Origin: Salminus brasiliensis
Taxonomy: Eukaryota > Chordata > Actinopteri > Characiformes > Bryconidae
Assembly: GCF_030463535.1 (NCBI RefSeq)
Contig: NC_132900.1
Span: 29,779,721 to 29,843,720 of the forward strand
DNA length: 64,000 nucleotides
Direction of reading: 5' to 3'
The notes under the pieces are model-generated. The model ran no database searches, was not told the origin of the DNA, and worked only from the letters and a program-made list of their open reading frames with translations. Position numbers and translations under genes: made by a program. Of this stretch, positions 48,352-61,700 are shown piece by piece. Position 1 is the stretch's first letter; each line of letters begins with the position of its first letter.

Positions 48352-49184
48352 TAAGTTCATTTATATATTTTCATTAGATTTTTTTCCATAACAGCAAGAA
48401 TGAAATCAAGCATTAAAAGCCACTTTAAGGTCTTTGTAATGTAGCGTCGCAATCCGGTAATTTCCTGCGGCGTCAGTTTGAGAGATCGACCTATGTGTTA
48501 ACTGGATTGGCAGGAGATTGCTCCTTGTTGCTCTAATGGTGCCATCCGTACCTTACCGTGTTAAGGTTAGATGCTGCTGAATCCACTGGTGAAAGAAACT
48601 GCTTATGGCTTAAGACTGTAGTGTCAGTAGTCCGACCGCAGGCCATTAACGATAGCGGATGCAGACGTGTGGCTAAATTACAAAAACCTTCAGTTGTTGT
48701 TTTTTTTTCTCTCAGAAAGCACTAAATAATAAAATTAGCAGAAAGGAACTGCAGCGAAGGACAGAGTACATTATTTATCACTACAAGCAGAAACAAACCA
48801 TAAGTTGGAGATTACAATGTGTTATAAACTCAAATGTGCACTTGTAGCTCATGAAGAAAGAAAAATAAACAGAGGACTCCCCCTTGTGGCCGTTCGGCGA
48901 AGGCCCAGCAGTCGAGTCGCAAAAGACGAGCAGGAAATGCGTAAGCACAGTTAACTTTGGTAACACAGAATCCGTTTGGCGACTCAGCGCGACTGCAAAA
49001 AAACACCTTGCCCCAAACTTGATACCACAGGTATCCATGTTTTCTGAGCGCCAAAGAATTTGGTTGTTGATCCATCCATCATCTACTTAAAATACAACGT
49101 ATGAAAAAAAAAAAAAACGTACTTGTAGCTATGATGTACACTTGTAGATGTTGTTGACGGTCTTTCGAAAGTTGCCTGTCGGAG

Positions 49185-49815
49185 CTCTGCGAAAGCTCTG
49201 CGAAAGCTCTGCGAAAGCTCCGGTCTTGGCGAGTGTATGCTTTTTTTTTCCCCTAGGTTTTTAATTCTCGTTTAAAAAATCTCAGCACACTTGCCAAGAC
49301 CACCACTCTTTGCAAGAGCTCCGCAAGAGCTCTGTGAGAGCTCCGTAAGAGCTCTGCGAAAGCTCTGTAAGAGCTTTGCGAAAGCTCCAGCCCTGGCGAG
49401 TGCACTCTCTTTTTATTCGTTTTTTTCCTACTCTTTCATAAAACTACAGCACACTTGCCGAGACCACTGCTCTGCAAGAGCTTTGCAAGAGCTCTGTGAG
49501 AGCTCCGCGAGAGCTCCGCGAGAGCTCCGCGAGAGCTCTGCGAGAGCTCCGTGAGAGCTCCAGCCTCAGCAAGTGTTCTCTGCTCCTTACTAGCTTATTG
49601 TTCTTCTGTTGAAAACAAAAAAACACAGTACATTCGCTGAGGCCGGCATCCTGCGAAAGCTCTGTGAAAGCTCTGCGAGAGCTCTGCAAAGAGCTCCAAC
49701 CTGGACGAGTGTGCTCTCTTTTAGCTAGTTTTCTTTTCTTGTCTTTAATAAAGCCACACTACACTCACCAAGGCCGTCGTTCCGCGAGAGCTCGATCCTC
49801 TGCGAGTGTACTCTT
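49185..49815. repeat. Composite array: 11-bp GAGCTC-type repeats with hairpin-like spacers
   Basis: Runs of 11-bp units (agctccgcgag, agctctgcgaa) alternate with a spacer holding ggcgagtgt, a T-rich tract, and cacacttgccgagac. Five spacer copies have ggcgagtg-type anchors near 49,230, 49,397, 49,570, 49,707 and 49,803, so the period shrinks from about 170 to 96 bp. The two spacer ends are complementary (ggcgagtg / cacttgcc). Confidence 0.85.
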
Positions 49816-50377
49816 TTCCTTTTTTTTTACTTGTTTTTTTCTTCTCTTTAATAAAACCACTTTTTTGTTTTTTTGCACTTTTTTTGAAATCCGTTACATT
49901 AATATTACGATGTATACTGTAAATAAGTTTCGCTGTATAACATGTTCAGTTTTATTCGGTATTACTCTGTGAAGTTTCTATCGTGGTATATGTATTTGTT
50001 TTTCCTTTAACATGCAATCCTCAGTGGATGAAGGAAAGAAACAAGACTTGGTGTTGTCGGACCTATCGGGAAGGGGGAAGGCCGGGGGGAGGTTCCGCAC
50101 CTGGGTAAAAGGCGCCGGACACGGCCTTCTTTCCCGTAGGACCTTCCTCTCTGGAGGGGCGAGGTTTGCCTCCACCCAAAAGATTTGCCTGGCAAGCTAC
50201 GAGCCGCTGACAAAAAAAGCAAAGCGACGTTTTTTTTTTGTTTGTTTTTGTTGGATTTTTTTTGTTGGTTTTTCCGAGAGTTCAGAATTCCGTCACGTTT
50301 CGCAAGCAGTTTTTTGTTCAGCCTGACCTTTTTTTTTTCTTTAATATCGTTAACAAAATTCCTCATATTTATAGACA

Positions 50378-50384
50378 TTTTTAT
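50378..50384 (-). terminator. mbnl1: Candidate mbnl1 polyadenylation signal
   Basis: The minus strand reads GAATAAAAATG within an AT-rich stretch. It would end a 3' UTR of about 5 kb, comparable with long mammalian MBNL1 3' UTRs. Several other AATAAA words occur upstream. Confidence 0.35.
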
Positions 50385-50597
50385 TCAAAATAAGATCTGA
50401 ATATTATACACGATTCTTTCTTTTTTGACTATGTACAGAAGTGCAAAAAAAGTCAACCTTCGTCCCCTTTAGGCCCCCGCTGCGTGGCGCTGCTGTACGG
50501 TGTGGTTTTTACCGTTTAGCTCCGCCCACCCACCTGACCTGCTCTCCTCCAAACACTCCGTCACACTGCCCCCTATTGAGTGATCATATATATGCAG

Positions 50598-50628
<31 letters not shown>

Positions 50629-51339
50629 TTTAACAAGGCCTGACTTCCAGGGAGATTGGAAATATTCAAACAATAGTTACTATTTGAAATGAATACAGTA
50701 GAAAACAACGTTAACATCTAAGAACTATACTCTGTTTTTTTTTGTTTGTTTTTCTAATTCGAATGACTAATTACAAACCAGAAGATCGTTAAAATATTAT
50801 TATTCCAATATTAGATGTAGTTGATGCCACGGCAGCAGCAGCAACTCAAGTTTCGTCTCTTGGCAACTATATTTTCCTCGTCATAATATATTCATATAAA
50901 AGACGTTCATTCGAAAAATTCAAATAAGGAAAAAAATAGTAATAATAATAATAACAATAAACAAAATTCTTACCTTTCACTAAAAATAAAAATCATTTAG
51001 TTTTACAATTGTACTACTAATAATCAAATCAGCACTACACAAATTTTAAAACTGAGTATGGTATGAAGAACACGAAGAAAAAATAAACAAAAAAAAACAC
51101 GTTATTTGTAATAGTATACTACAAAAGTTATCGGTAAATCTTACTGGACAAACATAATACTAAAACAGTATCCAAGCTTAGTTATGTGACAAAACCATTC
51201 ATAAACAAATGAAACGGACAAAGAAAATTAATGTAATCACAATCATTCAACAAACAACTTGGGGATTGAACATGGGGGAAAAAAACAATGCTAACAGCCG
51301 TTAAAATAATAATAATAAAAAAAAAGCATGGACATGTCT

Positions 51340-51592
51340 GAATGGTGCCGAGCTCGCTCGCATGGACTAAGGCGGTTTGCTGTTGAACAACACAATCATT
51401 AAATCATGCCCTCGTCGGATGTGCTCTACTACCGAACAGCGCTCGTCAGCCGCCCCGCGGAACGCCCACAGACTCTAAGCGAGCCGCAGAGTGGATCAGT
51501 CCGTCCGAGAGCGCGATGTTTATCCGGCTCTTTCCGCGAGGCTGCGGTGACCTCAGCCCTCATCGTCCACCCACACAGGGCCGAGCAGAGGA
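51340..51592. other. CpG-rich patch inside the mbnl1 3' region
   Basis: The stretch between gaatggtgccgagctcgctc and gggccgagcagagg is rich in CpG, in sharp contrast to the A-rich sequence on both sides. It encodes no protein that I recognise. It might be an internal promoter, a retained ancestral exon or a structured RNA element. Confidence 0.5.
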
Positions 51593-51953
51593 AAAAAAAT
51601 GAAATAAAAAAAAACAACAGAACACCCACAGCCCTGATCACACAAAATACACAACACAACAACAACAAAAACATAATGAAGAAAAAAGCTTGGAAAATAA
51701 AATAAACACTGGACTTTTGTTTTTTTTTTGTTTGTTTTTTTCATCTAATCCTTTTTTTCTCCACTTTTCATTTTTCATTCAGACCTAATCCTAACCTAGA
51801 AACAGCAAAACAACAGTTCAGTAAGAAAAAAAGAATAATAATAAAAATAAAATAAAATAAAATAAAAAGCAGAATGGTGTAAAAGTCACTACTCACTAAA
51901 ACACACATTGCCCACCATATCAAAGTCTTTGCTGATTTGGTAACTCAGTAGGA

Positions 51954-52722
51954 TAATGGGGAACGCTTTACTGAAGGGCAGAGGTCACAAGACTACACAA
52001 GACCTTCGACTTGACCCCTTGAACCCTAGGATTATTATTCCGTTATTAATCCTAATGCAGAAACTGTTGCGAATGATTTGGTTTGGCATATCTTATGGAC
52101 TCCCACAGGGCTCTATTTTAGGGCCTACGAAATTGTTGAGATGTTAATTATGACAGTGATTTAGTTAGGAAAGGGGACATAAGATGTATGGACATAAATA
52201 CAGGGTCCATGTAAACATTTCCAAGGGCTTATTCCAACAAACGTCAAATTTGACGCCCATGTGCTTATTGGAATAAGCCTTGGTAACACTTTTCGGGAAT
52301 CCAGCTAGAAAACGTTGACAGCAACCTAGCGATGGCATAAGCATGTCATGGCAGATAGCATGTTATACTGATCACTACTGGTAGTGGTCACATGACACTG
52401 TTTTATATTACTGGACATAATCTGTCACAACAGGGTTGTAGCATGGTTATGTCAATGTCATGTTACCCAACCCCTTTCTTGTACTTGCATAGCATATTTG
52501 GAGACCAAAGGAGCCTAAAGGAGAATTTCATGAGAAGAACACCTTTCCAACTGTTCAAGCCAGTCATGCTTAGAGGTTGCATTGCAGCCAGTGCATGGGC
52601 AACATTTCGCTGAAAAAGGGAAGAATGGATTCGATGAAATATCAGCAAATTCTCTTGTCTAACTGAAGCTTATGTAGGTGTTGTGCATCCTTGCGATCAC
52701 CTTCAGTAAAGCGTTACGTAAC
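51954..52722. mobile_element. TIR-bounded element containing a reverse-transcriptase fragment
   Basis: The ends gaacgctttactgaaggg and ccttcagtaaagcgttacg are inverted repeats. Near 52,080-52,130 (+) the frame reads GISYGLPQGSILGP, the 'PQGS.LGP' motif of non-LTR reverse transcriptases, with no remaining RT domain. A gcatgtcatggcagatagca-type block follows. It looks like a DNA element that captured or was hit by a LINE fragment. Confidence 0.65.
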
Positions 52723-55374
52723 AGTGTTAGCATTTAATAGCCCTCTCTGTAAGACAACACCGTGCTCAGTCGAATGACGAGAGTTTTCTGCACTTACGTC
52801 TTAAGAGTCCACGGTAAAACCCTCCAGCTTTCGGATTCAAAGTCCCTGCCTCATTAGGATGGGATTAAAACAAAAGAAATGCCGAAACAGGAGAAAACAG
52901 AGCTGGCGCCTCAAAGCTAAAGGGAGCAAAACAGCATTTTTTTTTTTACTACCCCTTTCATCATAGACACCTTTTTTGTTTGTTTGGTTTTTTGGGCGAT
53001 TATTTTTTCACGGATCTAGGAGGGTGGGGAGGGGGAGGTAGGGCAAGTAAGAAATGTTCAGTACTACCGAAACTGACAAACGACAAACCCCAAATACTGA
53101 AACGATAACCAGAATATTGAGAGGAAAAAGAGAGAGAGCGAGAGAAAAGAAACAGAATAAGACATCACACCAGAGACTTAAAGGCATTAATAATACAAAC
53201 ACGTAACACTCCTAGAATTCTAACGTATCTTTTTGGATGCAAGTACTGTCTATGGCACTTGATGTGGAGTCGGCAACATGAAGGTCGAAAGCTTCAATGT
53301 GCTTTGAAAGGAACACTGCTGTGTCTTAAAACTAGAACATTCATTGTTGTCAGTTTTGCGAGTGTCCTCCGTCCCACCCCACAAACCCCAAACCCCAAAC
53401 TCTAAACCCCACCCCCAACCTCCACCACGGCCGCCGCCGCCGCAGCCTCGTTTACAATCAAGTTCTAGAAAATATCGGCTTACAAATGGAACACTGCATG
53501 CACAACACCTAGTCTTAATAATGACATTCGTTTTTTCGATGTTTCTGTTCCTTTTACATTGTTTTTCAATACAAGGTGCACCTTAGTTTGTAAACCATAA
53601 AAAAAAAAATCAAATGAAAGGTTTTCCCCTCGTCGAACCATTCGCCCCGAAAAGAAAATAACAATATAATAATAATAAAAGAAAAAAAGAGAGAGTATTT
53701 TCTCATTTGATGTCCTAAAAAAACATCACACAAGACGCCACCACACATCACACCTTTTTCTGCTCACTGAAATGGTTCTGGCATGCTTTTCTTTAACCAT
53801 CCATAGACAAAAAAAGGCAGACAGTGATGTTCTTTTGTTGTTTTTAGTTGTTTGTTTGTTTTTGTTGTTTCAAAATGAACTTCTATAAAGAGTTGTGTTT
53901 TTTTGTTTGTTTGTTTTTTCAAGACTCCGACTGAACTATATCAAATCTCCTTAACAGTGTTAGCATGCGTGGTTTTTCCGTCATTCCGGGGAATGGTGAC
54001 ATGGTATCTTCGATCTTTTGCTCTGGTCGGTGTATAAAGGGTGGCTCCTTAATTTGGACGGCACACAAGCACACTTCCATGTGATCTGGAGGGAAAAAAG
54101 AGAGCGGGAGAAACTTTCAGAAGTTATCGGGTCAGTTTGGGTTGGATGTATCGTCCAAACTTTTGGAAATCGTAGAATTTCAACGTAAACTTGTAAACGG
54201 TTCACTGACCAGTCCGTTCAGATACAGATACAGTATCTAAGCTGCAAGAACAGTCTGTTTTCATTTCATTGTTCTTGTGATGTCACCAAAAACAAATGCC
54301 TTCATTTGCATATTTTTGTTTTTTAATTTTTTTATTCAAGCATCTTCTGGTGTAAATAACTGTGTGAGCTCAAAGTATTTCCAGTCATTGTATCCCCATC
54401 CCCAAAAAACAGCATGTTGAATATCAGAATTATGTCTTATGATATTAAAAGCTAGATTGTATCAAAACTAAGTGTTATGTTGTAACGTGTAAAATTCTGT
54501 ACTGATTTATGACTTTTAATGTATACATATATATATTTATCAATTATTTTACCAATATAATGATTTATTTTCTGGATATATTAATGTAGATAGTTGAAAT
54601 AATTACTTATTGTCTAGATATTTGAACGTAATTCTTAAAAAATAAGGATTTATTTTGACAATAATGTGCAAATAATTAATCATTTTCTTGAGATTCTGCC
54701 TGATTCAAAGTCAAAATATGATTTTTAGAACACATTTTCCACATATTTTAACCCAAATATGATTTATTTTGATATTTAGATATTTTTCTCTGGATATTTT
54801 GACATTTTGTTCATATAAATAATTTTTTTCTGGATATTTTAACTTGGTTTTGGAACCAACTTCTTCATTTCTGTATTTTTTTTTCACTTATTTTTGAGAT
54901 ATTTATTTTATTTTTACTTTTAAGACTCTGACCCATGTTGAATTATGTTGGAAGTTGTCTACTTTAACATGTTTTGTAGATACAATGACTTAATTTCTGG
55001 ATATTTTATTTGTCATTTGGTCAAATAATGACATTTTCCTGACTTTTACCACCGAGACCAAATGCGGCCCTACTTTCATTCAAAATCACACAACCATGTT
55101 TCAGCCTAAACTGCTTTTTGAATGAGGTACAACGAGGCTGGAAATAAAATAAATCCTAACTATTCTTGATACATAAACCCACACAGGTGGACCTGAGGTT
55201 ACAAAATAAAGTAGCAACAAATGTAGGATGTGGTCCTTTTAACCAACTGCCTTTATAACAGCGCTGGAGATAAGCCACTCAAACGCTCGGCAGGTACTTT
55301 ACATAGCATGTTTAATATTTTTAGCCAGTGCATCATCGCCGTCAAACAAATCAACTTACTGTTTGAAAATGCTC

Positions 55375-55431
55375 CTACATCTGAGTCACATACTTGTGAC
55401 TAGTCAGATGATCTGCAGATATTACTGGAAT
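55375..55431 (-). CDS. mbnl1: mbnl1 last coding exon
   Basis: It encodes [18 protein letters not shown] then TAG, matching the C terminus of human MBNL1 ([18 protein letters not shown]). The acceptor is cgcttccag. If the 92-nt exon is skipped, this exon is read in another frame and stops after [10 protein letters not shown]. Confidence 0.96.
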   Translation of the reverse strand: MPVISADHLTSHKYVTQM

Positions 55432-58400
55432 CTGGAAGCGAGAGCAGAAAAGAAAGAGGGACACATTAATCTGGAGCATCGAGGCCATGTTTGACCATCA
55501 GCATTAAACACACCATTCATGCTCAGCTCAATCTTTCTGCTTCGCATGTTGGAATTGATCAACTGATGAACTCCTCCATCAGCTGGATGCTGGCTTTAGC
55601 TTGGAGTCAGAGGCCTATGGTGTACCACAGTACTGCTAAAGGTGGTGCCTTATATATTGATATATACATTCTCTCTCTGGCCACTTTATTGGAAACGCAT
55701 ACCTTGTAGCTCCTGGCTGGTGTAGAGTTTGACACTGTCTCCAATCCGGCTATCATCGAGTTCCTACTACGATCACAGAGCGGCACTTGTTTAGATATAT
55801 TTGGGTAATGGACTCTCTCTCGTCCAGGCTTTTTTCTGTCCTGCACCGAAGTGGTGGAACGAACTTCCCCTGGGTGTCCAACACCCAGACTGAAGACCCT
55901 CCTCTTCCGAGAGTATTATGGTCTCCACATTGACTTGTGTTTAGTAGAGTCTAGACTTAGAGGTATCTTTACATTTTTAGTCTATTCAAACTAGCCGAGA
56001 TTCTTCTTGAGTAAATAGCGACGCATTTTACGAGGTTTAAGGATTTTACGAAGTCCCTCGAGATAAGAGCGTCTGCGAAATGCCGTAATTGTAAAATGTA
56101 AATCTATCTGACAGTGGCACTGATGGGTGTAAAGATCTCAAGAAACGCTGCTGTACTGGCATCTACTCTCGTACCAGCACCACGGGACACCATGCTGTCC
56201 CACGGCTGTGTTGAGAACGGCCCACAAGCCAAATAACACCTGGTCGGCGACAGGAACTGACCAACGGTGAATGAGGCAGAAGACGGGCTCACAGCAAACG
56301 TCAACAAACGGACCACAGCCCTGATTTAACAACTTATCTGACATGTAAGTGTTTGTAAGTGTTTCCAATAAAGTGGCTAGCCTAGTGGCTGCATTGGGTA
56401 TTGCATGTTATATACATTAAAATAAGAATAATAAAATAAATGCATAATGAAAGAATAATAATGTTTACATAGTAAATGTAACAGGCATGCTCCCGAAGGC
56501 TGTCAGCATCAATCTGATGACTAAACACAGCAATCCACTCACTCAGAGAATCAGGCTTAGCGTGAGCTGTGCTATCTGTGTTTGACTGGGTGGTTAATGA
56601 TTGCATTCACATGCAGGTTAACAGGACAGAGGTCAACACATACAGTATGATGCAGCCTCTCATTCACACACACACGCACACACACACACACACACACTCA
56701 CACACAACTAAATCCATCAAGTAACCTCAGCTGAGTGAGAGCTAAACGGAAGCAGAGGGAAAGCGGTAAAGGAGCAAACCTGATTGGCTGTGGCTGTTGC
56801 GAAGGGAACACTTGTGGCAGATGTGGTGGCTGCTGACACAGTGGCTGGCGAAGCACCGTGCATCATGGGAACTTTTCGGAGGGAAAACCAAATAACCAAA
56901 ATGAACAGGGGATAGTGCAGATGTGATATCACTTTTGATTACTTTCAGTGAAGGCAGATGAGCATGGTCCAGGTGGGGTTACACAAAAGGGCAAGCCATG
57001 CCATAGGGTCATAAGGTCAGATGGCACATTAGTGTATAGAGTGTTACGCTGCCATGGCAGAGGAAGCAACATTTGACTGAGGATGAAGGACAACATTTAC
57101 ACTAAGCATTTCACGTTAAATGGGATCAAATGTATATACATCACATGTCTAAATATTTGTGGACACCCCTTCAAATGAATGCACTCATCTACTTTCAGCT
57201 GCACCCATTGATGACATAGATACACACACACACACACACACACACATACATAGCTTGTCTAGTCCCTGTAGAAAGGTACTGCCAATAGAATAGGACTATT
57301 CTCTAAATAAAAGATAAACACAATCCCATAGGCACCATGCTGCTGCCTAATGCTAGGCGTGGGCCAGAGGGGTATAAAGGCCCCCAGCATTGAGCTGTGC
57401 AGCAGTGGAAGACTCTGGGAAGAGTTGGGGGGGTCGGGTGGTGATCATCTAACATCCTGACCTCACTAACACTCATGTCACTGATTGCATTCAAATCCTC
57501 ACGGTAATCCTCCAATACATATATTTTATTATATATGATAATAAATTGATCAACATAAAATTAACCTAATTTTCAAAAAAGACAATATTCAATATAAAAT
57601 ATATATACAGTAATATATTTACTTGCGTTTGGCATGTTCTGTATATTAATGTTTAAAATAACCACATTTCATATATTTAATCAATATATGAGAATATATT
57701 TCAATTAATGATATATATTCAATATACTGAAATAATAAAATAAGATTATTTAAGCATATTTAGCACATTAAAAAAAATCTATATTTTTAAATTATATGTG
57801 TAAAATGTGTAATATATATACATAAATTTTGGACATATATCGTCAATAAACAGAGTGTTTCCCACTTATTGGGAAACGGCACATAAATTAAATATATATT
57901 TATGCATATTCACATATGCCAAAAATGTTTATATATTTCACATACACATATAAATATACAAAATATTAAAATAATAAATACATTTAAATATTTAAAAATA
58001 TTAAATAAATATAAATGAAAAAGTAAATCAATATAAATAAAAAAAATTAATAAATATAAATAAAAAGTTAAATAAATATAAATAAAAAATAAATATATTT
58101 ACACTATATTTTACTGGAAAACATTTCTGTAAACACGCGTTGCCATCTTTACACATGTAGGCCCAACCTCATGTCGTCCTGCCCATGTGGACTAGCTAAG
58201 TTCCTTCTATTTTACAGCATTACTCAGCTTAATGATGTCATTTACGTTTCCAATGCCTTCATTACTTCCATTGCTTCTGTTACTTGTTAGTGCAAAAGTA
58301 AAGCTAACTTCAGACACTAAACACTGACCCTGACTGGTTATATTTTTGCGATAAATGAGGAGGAGAATGATGTAAATTTGACTTTTTTTGTTATGGTCTT

Positions 58401-58524
58401 TTCCTTCAAAGCCACGAGATAAGAGGTTACCGACTAACCTCCTCTGAAACGGACAGGCCATCACAAGTCACACATTTATCCGAACGACACAATAAAGAGC
58501 TCCAGAAATCTGCGGGATTGTGTG

Positions 58525-58572
<48 letters not shown>

Positions 58573-58727
58573 TGTTTTCCTCCACTCTCAGTAAAATGTC
58601 AGGTAAATGTCATGACTCAGGAGTTAATTGATGTCAGTTGGCAGATTAATGACATCTAGCCCCTCTGATGCACAATGCTCCACTAAGTGGTGATTGAAAT
58701 GGAGTGTGGGTAACCAGACACGGAGAA

Positions 58728-58760
<33 letters not shown>

Positions 58761-61700
58761 AACGAGGCTTGAAGATAATCGAGAAGGAAAGCTGGCACCT
58801 ACCAACACTCGCTGCAGGTGTCATGCACAATATTGAGCCTGCCCATCATGCATTGCAACAGGAAGTGAAGTGGAAAAGGCAGAAGGAGGGGAAGAAGAAT
58901 CAACACAACCCATCACGTGTGTCATTAGAATGGAAACATAAAAAAACAGGAAAATTATATTAACGGGAACAGGAGAATCAACTTCCTACGGCATTGAACA
59001 ATTAGGTCATGGTAAGTAATGGTGGTTACAGAGGTGCTGTGAGTCACTGGGGTGTATTGCTTCATCATAGCACATTCCGTTATGGCACAGGATTAGTCAT
59101 GTTGAAGGAGCTACACGTAAGATCTCTGCGCTTCCAATGGTCTTATGGATTCATTAGTCAGTCCTTAGCTTAAAGATGGGGCGGGAGCTCATCGTGATGC
59201 TTGCAGATTAGAGGTGGAACGGTACGTGTACGGGAGTCTCGGTACGGGAGTCTTGGCACATGCTTTTAGGGTAAATCCGGTCATTTCACATGCTAACGTT
59301 TACACTTTACTGCTTAATTAGGACATTACAGGCTGTATTACTATCCCAAGGGGGCGCTATAGGCCACTAGCTGGAATAAACTGTAACCCCAATTTAGAAG
59401 AGCCAATTACTCAACCCACTACCACAAGCGATGCTTCCTCTGACACGTGACACATGGCGTTAGTGTGCCTGAGACGGAGTTATGCTAACCTGCTTTTTGA
59501 AATTTGTATTTAGGTCTATTTTAGCCGTTATGTTGCCTTTTTTAAGGAAAGTTGAAAAAACTTCGAAGTGTTTGTGCCACCTGCTTGGCTGGTATGCTCA
59601 TGTTCATGCATTTTAAGTTACATTTATACGTAGGTTATATATATGTTATATATATGTACGTGTTTCCCAAAAAATAACGGGATGTTTGTACCACTTGAGA
59701 CCATGCTTTTTTTGTACTGTTGCACCCTTATTGTAGAGGTTTCAAAAGTACTACTTTCCCCAAATTTTGCAGGTGATCATTTTTAACCCCAATTCAGAAC
59801 AGCCAATTACAGTGATTCCCCTCTCTGAAGAATGCTACCGCTAATACGCTAAATAAAACTATTTTGAATGAAAACTGAATTCTGGGCCACAGTAACTTAA
59901 GAAACTTTGAATGGGGCTTTTGCAAACTTTCTATAGAGCTTGTCCAACATCCCAACAGTTTGCTAGGGAAGAGCATTTTTAGGGGCGGAGCCTCCAAACC
60001 AAAGCAATGTTGCTTCTGGAAACTCACATGTAGCTCCTTTAAGGCACCTTCACATATTAATAAGAGGCTCTGGGCACCAGAATACACACAACACTACACA
60101 CACAAACCGCACCTGCCCCTACTGTACAATTACATACAGCTGTGGCCAAAGCAGGGACTGTCCAATTCTGCCTGGGAGAGTCTCCGACTAGGCTACTGAT
60201 GTGAGTCTCCTTGCAGAGCACTGTCCGTTTTCACACTCCAAACGGTCAGGACCGTGACAGGACCGGCAGGGGTGTGGCGGGGTGCTGTGTATTGCAGCGT
60301 GGGGGGAACAGCAGTATCAGTGCGGTGAAAATCGACGCGGTGCTATTTTTAGTGCAGGCGGGGAGGAGGGGTTGGAAAATGGGCCCAAGTGAGATGACTT
60401 TGCTGTGGCCGGGTCGGGCTGGGTGGCGCCGGTGATGCCAGGCAGACTGCGATGGGGGGGGGGGGGGGGGGATAATGGCGGTTCACCTTGACCGAGCCCA
60501 CTGAGGTACACTGCAGCATTAAGACTGGATCAGGCCCGCAGAGAGCAGGTACTGGGTCAGCCTGTCATTAATGCGAGGCTTATTATTATTAAGCTGAAAG
60601 GGCTTCTGTCATAGAAACTGATTTCTTCTCACTATCCAGATCATCAGATTTATTACTAAAATGTGTTTATATATATTTTCATTTATATATAGACCTAAAT
60701 TTCAGGCCTACAGCAGTTTAGCATGGCCCATTCACATTTATATGTTATAAAGGGAGTTTCAGCCCAGACTGCCATCTGAATGAAGCACAATACAGGGTCG
60801 GTCAGCACAATAGGCCAATTCGGTTTATTTTTCTGTTCAAATGTGGCACAAAGATGATAAAAGAACTGATCGGAAGTGTGCGGGCACTTCAGAAACAGCT
60901 GTCTAGCCATGGCAACAAAAAAGCAAAAAAAAGTTTTTTTTATATGTTATATTTTTGCATTCTTTATATTTGGCGTTAGTGTGCCTGAAACTGAGTTATG
61001 CTGACCTGCTGTTTGAAATTTGTATTTAGGTCTATTTTAGCCGTTATGTTGCCTTTTTAAATGAAAGTTGACAACAAACTTTGAGGTGTTTGTGCCACCT
61101 GCTGAACTGACATGTTCATGTTCTGCATTTTAGGTTACATTTATGTCTGTACGTGCTCGCAAAAAATATCGGGACCTTTGCGCCATTTGAGACTAGCAGA
61201 GACTTTTTTTTTTCTTTTTCTTGTGTCTGAGGAAATCACTCTGCAAGGTCAGGGTCAGTCAGGCAGGTGTGGGGTCAGTGGATTAATGCCAGAGAGGCGA
61301 AAGAACGGTCAGGAGCTGCCCAGGCACACGGAAAGGTGCAGTTCGGCGGTCGGGCCTACCTGACGGTATGAAGGCTGCCTGTTGATGGAACTGCATGTTG
61401 GTGAGAGCCTGTTGATACTGGAACATGCCAGTGTTGAACATGGCGGTGGCACCGTTGGTTTTTTCAAGTGCAGGTCTCTTTGGTAATGGAGGCAAAACTG
61501 GTGGTATCCCCTGCCGTCCAGACGTCCAGAGAAGGGTCGAGAATAGAGGTAGAGAATAAGGAGAGAACAGAGAATCTGTTAGAAGACAGTAAGCTCCACT
61601 TTGAGCAAATCATTACTTGGCAAACAGCAAGCAAGCAGTGGCCTATGCTAGTCCTCACAAAGCAAGACAGTGGTCGAAATTTAGCCCACGTAAACGACCA

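Larger units (their letters stand above)
50385..55374 (-). other. mbnl1: Probable mbnl1 3' UTR and downstream sequence
   Basis: It follows the stop codon of the last coding exon with no further coding evidence. It is AT-rich, with many AATAAA/ATTAAA words (near 54,330, 54,562, 54,645, 54,895 and 55,306 on the minus strand), long T and A runs, a CpG-rich patch at 51,340-51,590, a GCC-repeat at 53,430, and an inserted TIR element at 51,954-52,722. The true 3' end is undecided. Confidence 0.5.

Noticed and set aside
50007-50378. 123-codon minus-strand Lys-rich frame
   Set aside because: It is composed of translated T-runs and a GC-rich patch in the mbnl1 3' region, with no homology that I recognise.
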